Made by a program: the position numbers and the translations under genes. Below, piece after piece: positions 7,035 through 14,914 of a stretch of DNA of 34,663 nucleotides (position 1 is the first letter of the stretch; every line of letters starts with the position of its first letter). Source of the DNA: Pseudomonadota bacterium. GTDB lineage: Bacteria > Pseudomonadota > Gammaproteobacteria > Halothiobacillales > Halothiobacillaceae. Location: contig JAJYPA010000031.1 of NCBI GenBank assembly GCA_021795795.1, positions 1 through 34,663 on the forward strand. The letters run 5' to 3'. The notes under the pieces were generated by a model. That model was not told where the DNA came from. It was given only the letters and a program-made list of their open reading frames with translations, and ran no database searches.

Positions 7035-8267
7035 ATGTTCGATAAGCAGCATCCGCTTTTCCTTTGGCTCGTATGCCTCTACTGCGCCCTGGCCGGTCTG
7101 GCGTGGGGTCACCTGCCCGGAATATGGGCCACGGCCGCCGCTCTACTCCTGCCTGTACTGGTCCCTCAACTTTCACGGGCTTCCTGGCGATTCATTGCCG
7201 CGCTGGCATATTTTTTGGTGGGCAGTTTCAGTATCGTGCATGGATCCGCCGAGTTTTTTGGCGCGGGAGCCGGAAACGGCGGCGGTCTTGCAGACGGCGG
7301 TGGTCTTGCCGACGGCATGGGCTGGTCATTCTGGATAGTATCCAGCATTCTTTTGTCCCTACCGTGGCTGATCGCTCGCAACCCAGCACTGAGTGTGCTG
7401 GTGGTCCTCATCGATGCCCTGCCGCCTCTGGGCCTCATCGGTTGGCTATCCCCGCTCGCCGGGGCTGGCGTGCTATTCCCTGGCATGGGCGTTTACGGTG
7501 TGGCGTTGCTGCTGGTCATCTGGGGTTTGTGGTCCGTCAAAACATGGGGAAAACGGATTGCCGTGGGATCTTTGGCCGTCGCGCTGGTGGCTAATGCTAT
7601 AGCTGTATTCTCCCCTTTGCAGGGCGCAACCCCCACGCCCGCGATAGACGGCTGGGTCGGACTGCAGACGCATACGGGCGAACTGGTGACGCCATTGCAA
7701 GGTGTTGAGAGCGCCATGCACGCTGGGCAAATGGCCCTGGCGCATCCAAAAGCCGCTGTCGTGGTATTTCCGGAAACCATAGCCGGTCACTGGCTTCCCG
7801 GCACACAAGCGGCCCTCTATAATGAATATCAACAACGCCACAACAGGGCACAAATCTGGCTGATTGGTGCGGTGACTTTTGGGAAAACGCATCGTTGGGA
7901 TAGCGTGGTGGAGTATGCGCCAGATGGTGGCAAGACCGGTCGCCGTCAGCATGGCCACATCGTTGCCCGCACAGCCTTTCCTGTCCCAGTCTCCATGTGG
8001 GCGCCATGGGCCAAAGATCGGTATGGTGCGACGTGGTACACTCCGGTCAGGAAGATCGGCGGACACCGTGCCTATGTGTCCATCTGTTACGATCAGGCAT
8101 TGTCCTGGGTCTGGCTGGAAGCGGTCTGGCAGCGTCCTGATGTGATCATTGCCACGTCCAATGTCTGGTGGGCTGCAAAAACGGACATACCCGCCATTGA
8201 AAATGAGAATACGGCCGCATGGGCGCGGTTGATGGGGGCTGGGGTGGTGATGGCGAGGAATGAGTGA
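7035..8267 (+). CDS. traB: TraB-like conjugal transfer protein (membrane plus nitrilase/Lnt-like domain)
   Basis: The protein has 410 residues. The N-terminal half has several membrane segments (about residues 8-24, 28-45, 50-68, 98-120, 125-165, 175-195); the C-terminal half is a carbon-nitrogen hydrolase fold with V-V-V-F-P-E-T-I-A-G (Glu about residue 245) and Y-V-S-I-C-Y-D-Q (Cys about residue 350), plus V-P-V-S-M-W-x-P-W, a pattern typical of TraB of Ti plasmids. TraB resembles apolipoprotein N-acyltransferase and helps conjugation; its chemistry is not settled. I do not see the lysine of the Lnt K-x-x-L-V-P-F-G-E motif; that position appears to read A-R-T-A-F-P-V-P. The start at 7035 removes 20 residues from the longest frame, which look non-native. 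A Gly/Ala-rich insert lies at residues 75-95. Confidence 0.82.
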   Translation: MFDKQHPLFLWLVCLYCALAGLAWGHLPGIWATAAALLLPVLVPQLSRASWRFIAALAYFLVGSFSIVHGSAEFFGAGAGNGGGLADGGGLADGMGWSFWIVSSILLSLPWLIARNPALSVLVVLIDALPPLGLIGWLSPLAGAGVLFPGMGVYGVALLLVIWGLWSVKTWGKRIAVGSLAVALVANAIAVFSPLQGATPTPAIDGWVGLQTHTGELVTPLQGVESAMHAGQMALAHPKAAVVVFPETIAGHWLPGTQAALYNEYQQRHNRAQIWLIGAVTFGKTHRWDSVVEYAPDGGKTGRRQHGHIVARTAFPVPVSMWAPWAKDRYGATWYTPVRKIGGHRAYVSICYDQALSWVWLEAVWQRPDVIIATSNVWWAAKTDIPAIENENTAAWARLMGAGVVMARNE

Positions 8268-8814
8268 ATATTGGTGCTGTCACGTCATAGCACTGCCCCA
8301 AGATTTGATGCGAAGAAATATATCCGAGCAAATTTTTGGCTATGGAATTCATAAAGTGAATATGGTCAGGCGTTAAATTGCGCGGATACGGGAAGATAGC
8401 CGGTGCAATGAGCGCGATTCCCGGCGTTATGGGAATCGCTGCATAGTGTTGCAGCACACCGTTCACGTTGCTCGAAAACCGATCTGGCACGATAAACGCC
8501 GTGTCTGGAGGTGCATGCGCTATCACCCATTCCAGTCCAGGATTATCCAAAAGGAATCTATCCATTCCCTTAAAGACGGAAAATCCGTTTACTTGCTTGC
8601 CATCAAGGACCGAAACATTGCCGACTTGGCAGATAGTGTGTCCTCCATGGGACTCGATATACTCCATTTCATCCTGGTATTTGCTCTTGTCCAGGCCAGA
8701 CACCATAGCCCAATTGCCACCTTGAACCACTAGGTCGTGACTGTCTGAGAGTGCCCAGCTTTTCGGTAGGTCGGCGGCCCGGATGCGATCTGCGCTTGGG
8801 AAAACCGGACACCA
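8146..8814 (-). pseudogene. Truncated gene on the reverse strand, family uncertain (possibly DUF4238-like)
   Basis: The frame runs from a stop at 8815-8817 to a stop at 8146 with no ATG at its 5' end; protein-like sequence continues upstream of the first GTG (8730) as F-P-S-A-D-R-I-R-A-A-D-L-P-K-S-W-A-L-S-D-S, so the true N-terminus is missing. The C-terminal 40 residues overlap the traB-like gene and are low-complexity Ser/Pro, so the native end is probably lost as well. The middle (W-V-I-A-H-A-P-P-D-T-A-F-I-V-P-D-R-F-S... I-P-I-T-P-G-I-A-L-I-A-P) resembles the end of DUF4238-type proteins, which I offer with low confidence. It marks the left edge of the gas vesicle island and was probably broken when that block arrived. 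Confidence 0.5.
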
Positions 8815-8874
8815 CTAGCTATATCAATGGGTTGCAAGATTAACTGTCGAACTCGAGAAGCCTATGTCGCACAC

Positions 8875-8902
8875 TTGCAAAGTGAGGTTTAACAGCTATG
8901 CT
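8875..8902 (+). promoter_or_regulatory. Possible sigma-70 promoter for the regulatory half of the gas vesicle island
   Basis: TTGCAA (8875-8880) and TATGCT (8897-8902) are 16 bp apart, about 50 bp before the ATG at 8953. The boxes are imperfect; this is the best candidate in the gap between the broken gene and the first island gene. Confidence 0.35.
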
Positions 8903-8952
8903 TTATGGTAGGGAGTTCCTTATACACCCCCATACATAGCTGCGGACGACTT

Positions 8953-9558
8953 ATGCGCACGCTCATTGTGATTCCTATCATTCATACCGAACAGGACATG
9001 GGATCGCTGCTTGAGCAGATCAAGCAGGAGTACGTGACCCGGTATGGTCAGGAGAAGTGGGCCCAACATCTCCAGTCGATTGACGAGGTCTGGAGCGGGA
9101 TTCGCCGGATGATTGAGGCGCTGGAGCTACCCTATGCCAGCGTCCGCCTGTATCAGGACGGGTTGCCCCTCTGTGGGAAGGAGGCGGATATCGTTAAGGA
9201 GGTCGCCGCCCAAGGAAGCAAGAATCATCAACTCCTCGTCCATCTCATGGAGCAAGGTGCCCGGCTGATGGGTACCGAAGACCCTCATATGCTTCTCCAG
9301 GAGTATCAGTTTCTCCAAGGCGCGTTAGGCAGCGGGGAACAGGGGCATGAGAACCAGCGGGTGGACCAAAGCCGAAGACTGCTCTCTGAGCGGGATCGGT
9401 TCATCGCAGGACGGATCAACGCCACGCTCTCGGCCGGTGAGATCGGGCTGCTATTTTTGGGCTTGGCCCATTCGGTGGAGCCGCTTCTGGATGCGGACAT
9501 TCTAGTGAGGCACCTTCTTCCCTCTCTCCGAGAACAGCAGGAAAAAGCGGTATGGTGA
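8953..9558 (+). CDS. Conserved-looking hypothetical protein heading the gas vesicle island
   Basis: The protein has 201 residues and no signal peptide or membrane span. The N-terminus M-R-T-L-I-V-I-P-I-I-H-T-E-Q-D-M-G-S-L followed by a long helical part and R-L-Y-Q-D-G-L-P-L-C-G looks like a conserved cytosolic protein; I recall similar proteins of unknown function in Nitrospirota-type genomes but cannot name the family. The start at 8953 gives this typical N-terminus; an in-frame upstream start at 8905 adds 16 unlikely residues. It overlaps the NtrC-type regulator by 7 bp, so the two are translationally coupled and the protein may take part in signalling to the regulator. Confidence 0.78.
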   Translation: MRTLIVIPIIHTEQDMGSLLEQIKQEYVTRYGQEKWAQHLQSIDEVWSGIRRMIEALELPYASVRLYQDGLPLCGKEADIVKEVAAQGSKNHQLLVHLMEQGARLMGTEDPHMLLQEYQFLQGALGSGEQGHENQRVDQSRRLLSERDRFIAGRINATLSAGEIGLLFLGLAHSVEPLLDADILVRHLLPSLREQQEKAVW

Positions 9559-11108
9559 CTGCGGAACAACGACAAGGGGAGGCATCCATAAACTCTACGC
9601 CCTCCGCTCCGGCTAAGGTGCTCATTGTGGATGATCTGAAGGAAGCCCGCTGGGTTCTGTCGAATCTCATCCGTCTGGCGGGCTTCGCGCTAGTGACGGC
9701 GGCGAGCGGGGATGAGGCGCTGGCTTGCATCCGGCAAGAGACACCCGATGTGGTGCTCCTTGATGTCGGTCTGCCGGACATGGACGGCTTCGAAGTGCTT
9801 GCATGGGCCAAGGCGCACGATAAAACGGTGCCCGTGATTATGGTCACCGCGAACGGCAAGACCCATGATGCCGTTCGCGCGATCCGGGCGGGGGCTTACG
9901 ATTATGTGGCCAAGCCGTTCAGCAATGAGGATGTTGTCCTCACCGTGCGCCGCGCCCTCGAGGAAAAGGCATTGAAAGGGCAGCGCCGGCAGTTTCTCAA
10001 CCAGCCGTCGGGACAGGCCGACTCCCTCTTGGACTGTATGGGGAAGAGCGCGGCCGTTCAGCGCATCCAGACGGAGGTGGAGCGAGTGGCGGGAACAAAT
10101 TTATCGGTCTTGGTGACAGGCGAGTCCGGGACGGGGAAAGAGCTGGTATCGCAGGCGATCCATACCCGGAGCCCGCGGGCCGCCAAGCCGTTCGTGGCAA
10201 TGGACTGCGGCGCCATTTCGGAGTCGCTGATTGAGAGCGAGCTGTTCGGGCACGAGAAAGGAGCTTTCACCGGGGCGCATCAGGCCAAAGCAGGGGCTTT
10301 CGAGTTGGCCGACGGCGGAACCATTTTTCTGGATGAAATAGGCAACCTGCCTCTGGCGATGCAGGGGAAGCTGCTCAGGGTTCTCGAGACGCGGCGAGTC
10401 CATCGGATCGGGAGCACCAAGGAGCGGGATGTGGATTTTCGGGTGGTGGCGGCGACCAATGCGGATCTTCGGGTTATGGTGGATCAGCAAACGTTTCGCG
10501 GGGATCTCTATCACCGGCTCGCGGAGTTCACGATCGGCCTCCCGCCATTGCATGAGCGAAAAGAGGACCTTGTGTTTCTGGTTAATCGATTCCTGACCCA
10601 GACGAACAAGGAGTTGAGCAAGCAGGTGCAAGATCTGTCTGCCTCTGCCTGGAGGCTCGTCCAGGGGTATGACTGGCCCGGCAACGCCCGCGAATTGCGC
10701 AACCAGTTGCGGCGGGCGGTGTTGCTGTGCGACGACCCTGAGGGGATGATCAAGCCCGAATTGCTCGGAATGCTCAACGGAGGCGGCAACCCGTCGGAAT
10801 CTCTCGGGCCCGACCAACCGGAGCAGCGTTGCCCCCTAGGCGACCATTCCCAAGCATGCCCGCTCTTGACCTCTGCGGCGCTCCTGGCGTCTGGGGATGG
10901 CTTGTCGCTCAAGGAGTTAGTCGGACGGGTGATCGCTCAAGTGGAGCGTACAATTCTCCTGCAAGCTTTGGAACTGGCCAACGGCAACAAGGCACAGGTC
11001 GCCCGACTGCTCCACATGGATTACAAGACGATCCATAGCAAGCTGAAGGGGTATGAGATTTCCTCGACGCCGTTCCAGAGAGACCCATATAAAACTGCGG
11101 GACGCTAA
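9552..11108 (+). CDS. NtrC-family sigma-54-dependent response regulator
   Basis: The protein has 518 residues in three domains. The receiver domain (about 20-135) has the acidic pair D27-D28, phospho-acceptor D71 (L-L-D-V-G-L-P-D) and the switch Lys in Y-V-A-K-P-F. The AAA+ domain (about 165-400) has Walker A G-E-S-G-T-G-K-E (about 190), the sigma-54 contact loop G-A-F-T-G-A (about 237), and Walker B G-T-I-F-L-D-E-I. A Fis-type helix-turn-helix ends the protein (N-K-A-Q-V-A-R-L-L-H-M-D-Y-K-T-I). It should activate a sigma-54 promoter when phosphorylated; a matching promoter sits upstream of gvpA at 16921. The partner kinase is likely the one encoded at 14915. It starts 7 bp inside the upstream gene. 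Confidence 0.95.
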   Translation: MVTAEQRQGEASINSTPSAPAKVLIVDDLKEARWVLSNLIRLAGFALVTAASGDEALACIRQETPDVVLLDVGLPDMDGFEVLAWAKAHDKTVPVIMVTANGKTHDAVRAIRAGAYDYVAKPFSNEDVVLTVRRALEEKALKGQRRQFLNQPSGQADSLLDCMGKSAAVQRIQTEVERVAGTNLSVLVTGESGTGKELVSQAIHTRSPRAAKPFVAMDCGAISESLIESELFGHEKGAFTGAHQAKAGAFELADGGTIFLDEIGNLPLAMQGKLLRVLETRRVHRIGSTKERDVDFRVVAATNADLRVMVDQQTFRGDLYHRLAEFTIGLPPLHERKEDLVFLVNRFLTQTNKELSKQVQDLSASAWRLVQGYDWPGNARELRNQLRRAVLLCDDPEGMIKPELLGMLNGGGNPSESLGPDQPEQRCPLGDHSQACPLLTSAALLASGDGLSLKELVGRVIAQVERTILLQALELANGNKAQVARLLHMDYKTIHSKLKGYEISSTPFQRDPYKTAGR

Positions 11109-11143
11109 AGCGCGGCATCCCCATGCACAGAGGAGAGAAGGAC

Positions 11144-11752
11144 ATGGTCAGCAAAAAACGTTCGGAAGAATTTACGGAGGGGAAACATCGCCTTGAGGAA
11201 ATCGGGCGCAGGCTGGGGGGGCTGCTCGGGAAGCCGAAGCCTGAGCCATCCGGCAGCGGCGGGTTTTTCGCAGAACTCGGCACCCTGATGGACCATTTGG
11301 GAAAACTGGCGGAGCAAGCGGAACAGGCTGGTGGCGAGGTGACCAAGACCGGCGAGTTTAGTGCAACCTCGGGAAAAGGGCTCAGAGGGGTCTACGGTTT
11401 CTCGGTTAAATCCGGCCTGGGTGAGAAAGGGGTCAAGGTCGAGCCGTTCGGGAATATTCGAAGAGATGATGAGGGGAAGTTGGTCGAAGTGCATGAGATC
11501 CGAGAGCCGATGGTGGATGTATTCGATGAACCGGATCACCTGCTGATCGTCGCCGAGGTTCCGGGGATCATGCAAGAAGACGTGCAACTTGAACTGCATG
11601 AGGACATCCTGATCCTTGCTGCTGAGAAAGGAGATAACAAATATAGGAGAGAGGTGCTGCTGCCGGCCAGCTTTTCACCCGACAAAATGAGTTTTTCCTG
11701 TCGGAACGGCATCTTGGAGGTCCGGCTCGGCAAGGAATCGGTGAGCGGCTGA
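11144..11752 (+). CDS. gvpH: Hsp20/alpha-crystallin protein of the gas vesicle cluster (GvpH-like)
   Basis: The protein has 202 residues. The C-terminal 90 residues form an Hsp20 fold (V-D-V-F-D-E-P-D-H-L-L-I-V-A-E-V-P-G onward, ending N-G-I-L-E-V-R-L), and the N-terminal part is low-complexity with K-R-S-E-E-F near the start and a Gly-rich stretch. This layout matches GvpH, a small heat-shock-like chaperone that protects or guides gas vesicle proteins. The start at 11144 has a strong AGGAGAGAAGG ribosome site; an in-frame start at 11123 lacks one. It lies 35 bp after the regulator and 31 bp before the CDC48-type ATPase, pointing to one transcript. Confidence 0.82.
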   Translation: MVSKKRSEEFTEGKHRLEEIGRRLGGLLGKPKPEPSGSGGFFAELGTLMDHLGKLAEQAEQAGGEVTKTGEFSATSGKGLRGVYGFSVKSGLGEKGVKVEPFGNIRRDDEGKLVEVHEIREPMVDVFDEPDHLLIVAEVPGIMQEDVQLELHEDILILAAEKGDNKYRREVLLPASFSPDKMSFSCRNGILEVRLGKESVSG

Positions 11753-11783
11753 GAGTTGATCGTTTGCTCAGAGAGGGCATGTG

Positions 11784-13985
11784 ATGAAAAAATCGGCAGA
11801 GGGTACATTGCGCCTGAAAGTGACCGAGGCGCTGGGCAAGGATGTGGGACGGGCATTGGCGAGGATGGATCCAGCCGATATCAAGGCATTGGGGGCCGAA
11901 CTCGGCGATATCGTGGAAATTGTCGGGAAGCGTCGCACGGTCTGCAAGGTGATGCCGGCGTACAAGGATGCGCGGGGGGGGGCCAGGGTCCAACTGGATG
12001 GGCTCTCGCGGGGCAATGCGGGAGTGGGCTTGGACGACGTCGTGTCGGTACGGAAAGTACCTGCCCAACCTGCTCAACGGATCGTCCTGTCACCCACCGT
12101 CCCGGGTCCCTCTGATCGCGATCTCCAGTATATTGGCACCCGGCTGGACGGCCTGCCGGTGGTGGAAGGAGATCGGATACGGGGCACCCTGTTCGGAAGC
12201 CGCTACCTGGACTTTCTGGTGCGGGAGACTGTGCCCAAGGGACCGGTCCTCATCTCGCCGCCGACGCTGCTGACAGTGGGTCCCGTGCGCGCGGAGTCCG
12301 AAGAACATCCGGTCGGGCGCCCCACCCTGTCCTACGAGGACATCGGTGGACTGCGGCGAGAAGTCCGGCGCGTCCGCGAGATCGTCGAACTGCCGTTACG
12401 CTATCCAGAGGTGTTCGCCCGGCTCGGCATTGACGCGCCCAAGGGAGTCCTGCTCTACGGCCCCCCCGGTTGCGGCAAAACCCTCATTGCGCGGGCGGTC
12501 GCGCATGAAACAGACGTGCGCTTCTTCTCGATCAACGGGCCGGAGATCATCGGCAAGTTTTATGGGGAGAGCGAAAGTCACCTGCGCGCCATTTTCGACA
12601 AGGCAGCCCAACAGGCCCCGAGCATCATTTTCATTGACGAGATCGATGCGATCGCTCCGAAGCGGGAGGAACTGGGCGGCGAAAAGCAGGTCGAACGGCG
12701 GGTGGTGGCCCAGCTCCTCAGTCTCATGGATGGCCTCAAGGCGCGCGAGCACGTCATTGTCATCGCCGCCACTAATATTCCGAACGCGCTTGATCCGGCT
12801 CTGCGTCGGCCGGGCCGGTTCGACCGAGAGATCGTCATCCCGATCCCGGACCGCCATGGTCGCTTGGAGATCCTGGAGATTCATAGCCGCGGTATGCCCT
12901 TGGCCAAGGACGTGGATCTGGCCCAACTGGCCGACATCACGCATGGGTTCGTGGGGGCCGACCTGGAAGCGCTTTGTCGCGAGGCGGCCATGATTTGCGT
13001 GCGGCGGATCTTGCCGGAGATTGACTTCGCTCAAGCCACGCTTCCGTATGACGCCCTGCTGAAGCTCGAACTGTGTAAGGAGGATTTCCTGGCCGCTCTG
13101 CGCGAAGTGGAGCCATCCGCCCTGCGCGAGGTGTTTGTCGAGGTGCCCACCACCACTTGGGAGGATGTGGGCGGGCTCGAGCAGCCGAAGCGCCTGCTGC
13201 GCGAAGTGCTGGAGTGGCCCCTGCAGTATGGTGATCTGTTTGACGAGCTCGGGGTGAAGCCACTGAAGGGGATTCTCCTCTCAGGACCTCCCGGCTGCGG
13301 CAAGACGCTGCTCGCCCAAGCGGCTGCCAGCACGACCCAGGCCAATTTTATCTCGGTCAAGGGCCCTGCCCTGCTGTCAAAGTATATCGGTGAGTCGGAA
13401 CGGGCCGTCCGGGAGGTCTTTCGCAAAGCCAAGCAAGCGGCCCCGTGCCTGGTGTTTTTCGACGAGATTGATGCGCTGGTCCCACGCCGCGGCAGCGGAG
13501 CATCGGCGGCGGATGTCAGCGAGCGGGTCGTGGGTCAGTTCTTGGCGGAGTTGGATGGGGTTGAGAAACTGACCGGGGTGCTGGTCTTGGCCGCCACCAA
13601 TCGACCGGACATGGTGGACCCGGCCTTGCTGCGCCCAGGCCGCTTCGACGTGGTGGTAGATATCCCGCTTCCCGATGAGCAGGAACGCCTAGCCATTCTG
13701 CGCGTGCAGTCGCGCGGCAAACCAGTGGCCAAGGCAGTGCGTCTGGATGCCATCGCGGCCAGCACGGCCGGCCTGACGGGCGCCGACCTCGGCGCCATCT
13801 ATAGCCGCGCGGCCTTGAACGCCATCCGGGAGCAAATCGAGGAGGTGAAATGCGAGAAAGACGCGCATTCGGACGGTTGCCCCTTGTTCATCCAGCCACG
13901 GCATTTTGAAGAAGCCTTGGCATCCGTCAGGCAGTCCGCGCATAAGCAGGACATAGGCGAGAGGAGTGCGAGGACTCAGGCGTGA
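11784..13985 (+). CDS. CDC48/VAT-type double-AAA+ ATPase in the gas vesicle cluster
   Basis: The protein has 733 residues. The N-terminal domain (residues 1-180) looks like the CDC48 double-psi barrel region (R-L-K-V-T-E-A-L-G-K-D-V-G-R...). Two AAA+ modules follow: D1 with G-P-P-G-C-G-K-T (about 225), F-I-D-E-I-D-A-I and A-T-N-I-P-N-A-L-D-P-A-L-R-R-P-G-R-F-D; D2 with G-P-P-G-C-G-K-T (about 500), F-F-D-E-I-D-A-L and the same A-T-N-R-P-D motif. Both modules keep Walker A, Walker B and arginine finger residues, so both should hydrolyse ATP. The family unfolds or extracts proteins; here a role in assembly or quality control of vesicle proteins, together with the Hsp20 protein upstream, is inferred from context. 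ATG 11784 follows GAGAGGG; GTG 11781 is an alternative. Confidence 0.92.
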   Translation: MKKSAEGTLRLKVTEALGKDVGRALARMDPADIKALGAELGDIVEIVGKRRTVCKVMPAYKDARGGARVQLDGLSRGNAGVGLDDVVSVRKVPAQPAQRIVLSPTVPGPSDRDLQYIGTRLDGLPVVEGDRIRGTLFGSRYLDFLVRETVPKGPVLISPPTLLTVGPVRAESEEHPVGRPTLSYEDIGGLRREVRRVREIVELPLRYPEVFARLGIDAPKGVLLYGPPGCGKTLIARAVAHETDVRFFSINGPEIIGKFYGESESHLRAIFDKAAQQAPSIIFIDEIDAIAPKREELGGEKQVERRVVAQLLSLMDGLKAREHVIVIAATNIPNALDPALRRPGRFDREIVIPIPDRHGRLEILEIHSRGMPLAKDVDLAQLADITHGFVGADLEALCREAAMICVRRILPEIDFAQATLPYDALLKLELCKEDFLAALREVEPSALREVFVEVPTTTWEDVGGLEQPKRLLREVLEWPLQYGDLFDELGVKPLKGILLSGPPGCGKTLLAQAAASTTQANFISVKGPALLSKYIGESERAVREVFRKAKQAAPCLVFFDEIDALVPRRGSGASAADVSERVVGQFLAELDGVEKLTGVLVLAATNRPDMVDPALLRPGRFDVVVDIPLPDEQERLAILRVQSRGKPVAKAVRLDAIAASTAGLTGADLGAIYSRAALNAIREQIEEVKCEKDAHSDGCPLFIQPRHFEEALASVRQSAHKQDIGERSARTQA

Positions 13986-14028
13986 GCAGGGCCAGCCATC
14001 GGCGCAGGTATTCTGGAAAGGGGGACCT

Positions 14029-14871
14029 ATGAATCACACGTCTACAGAGAGTGCCACGGGAGGCATCTACCTCTATTGCCTGGCCACGCCGGAATGTCTT
14101 TCAGTCCTACACAAGGGGCTGGCTGAGCAGGGGGACCTGCGTGGCGTGGACGAACGCTATCCGGTGGCGGCGCTGGAGGAGGCTGGGGTAGTGGCGGTGA
14201 TCGGGGAGGTCGACCCCGACGAATTTTGCGATCAGAACCTCCAGATGTTGCCCTGGGTGGGACCCCGGGCTTGTCGGCATGAGGCCGTGGTAGAACGAAT
14301 CATGGGTGCGTCGTCGGTCCTGCCGGTTAAATTCGGCACGATCTTTCGTTCCCGCATGGGCCTCAAGGAATTCATGAATCGGCATTGGGAGGATATCGTG
14401 CGGGCACTGGATGATCTGCGCAATAAGGCCGAATGGAGCATCAAGGGTTATCTCGCCGAAGAGGAAGCACGGCGGGTTGTAGTTGCCGCGGATCCCGCGA
14501 TTCAGTCCCGGCTTGCAGCGCTGTCGCTCTCGCCGGGAGCGCGTTACCTGCAGCAGAAACAACTGGATGCCATGATTGAGGCGGCGTTGCGCACCGGGGT
14601 GGCGCGAGTGACCAATGATCTCCACGAGGTTCTGACCCTCCACGCTGTGGCCTCAACCACATTGCGGTGCCATGCCGGAGCGATGACCGGACGTCCTGAA
14701 CGCATGGTCTTCAATGGCGGCTTTTTGTTGACCCATGCGGCCCTACCCGGTTTTCGCGCTGTTCTCTCAGAGCAACGGCACGCCTACGAGGGGGCTGGCC
14801 TGACCTTTGAGTTGCGGGGGCCTTGGCCGCCGTACAATTTTTGCCCCACGCTTTCTCAAGGCGAGCCATGA
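14029..14871 (+). CDS. gvpL: Gas vesicle protein GvpL/GvpF family (first copy)
   Basis: The protein has 280 residues. It carries the GvpF/GvpL hallmarks: start of the first domain with G-I-Y-L-Y-C-L-A, then H-E-A-V-V-E-R-I-M...S-V-L-P-V-K-F-G-T-I-F, and the C-terminal G-L-T-F-E-L-R-G-P-W-P-P-Y-N-F. These proteins are minor components that interact with GvpA during vesicle assembly. A second family member lies at 19959. The start at 14029 has AAAGGGGG upstream; the longest frame (13966) would overlap the ATPase gene. The F versus L name is uncertain; both belong to the same Pfam family. Confidence 0.9.
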   Translation: MNHTSTESATGGIYLYCLATPECLSVLHKGLAEQGDLRGVDERYPVAALEEAGVVAVIGEVDPDEFCDQNLQMLPWVGPRACRHEAVVERIMGASSVLPVKFGTIFRSRMGLKEFMNRHWEDIVRALDDLRNKAEWSIKGYLAEEEARRVVVAADPAIQSRLAALSLSPGARYLQQKQLDAMIEAALRTGVARVTNDLHEVLTLHAVASTTLRCHAGAMTGRPERMVFNGGFLLTHAALPGFRAVLSEQRHAYEGAGLTFELRGPWPPYNFCPTLSQGEP

Positions 14872-14914
14872 AAAATCAGTCGGCGCCGACCGCTCTTCTC
14901 CGAAGAAGGGCGCG

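Noticed and set aside
8866..8880. A TG...TTGCA pattern before the first island gene that looks like a sigma-54 site
   Set aside because: The spacing is one base short and the -24 GG is missing (TGTCGC...TTGC with a 4-bp spacer), so it does not fit the consensus.
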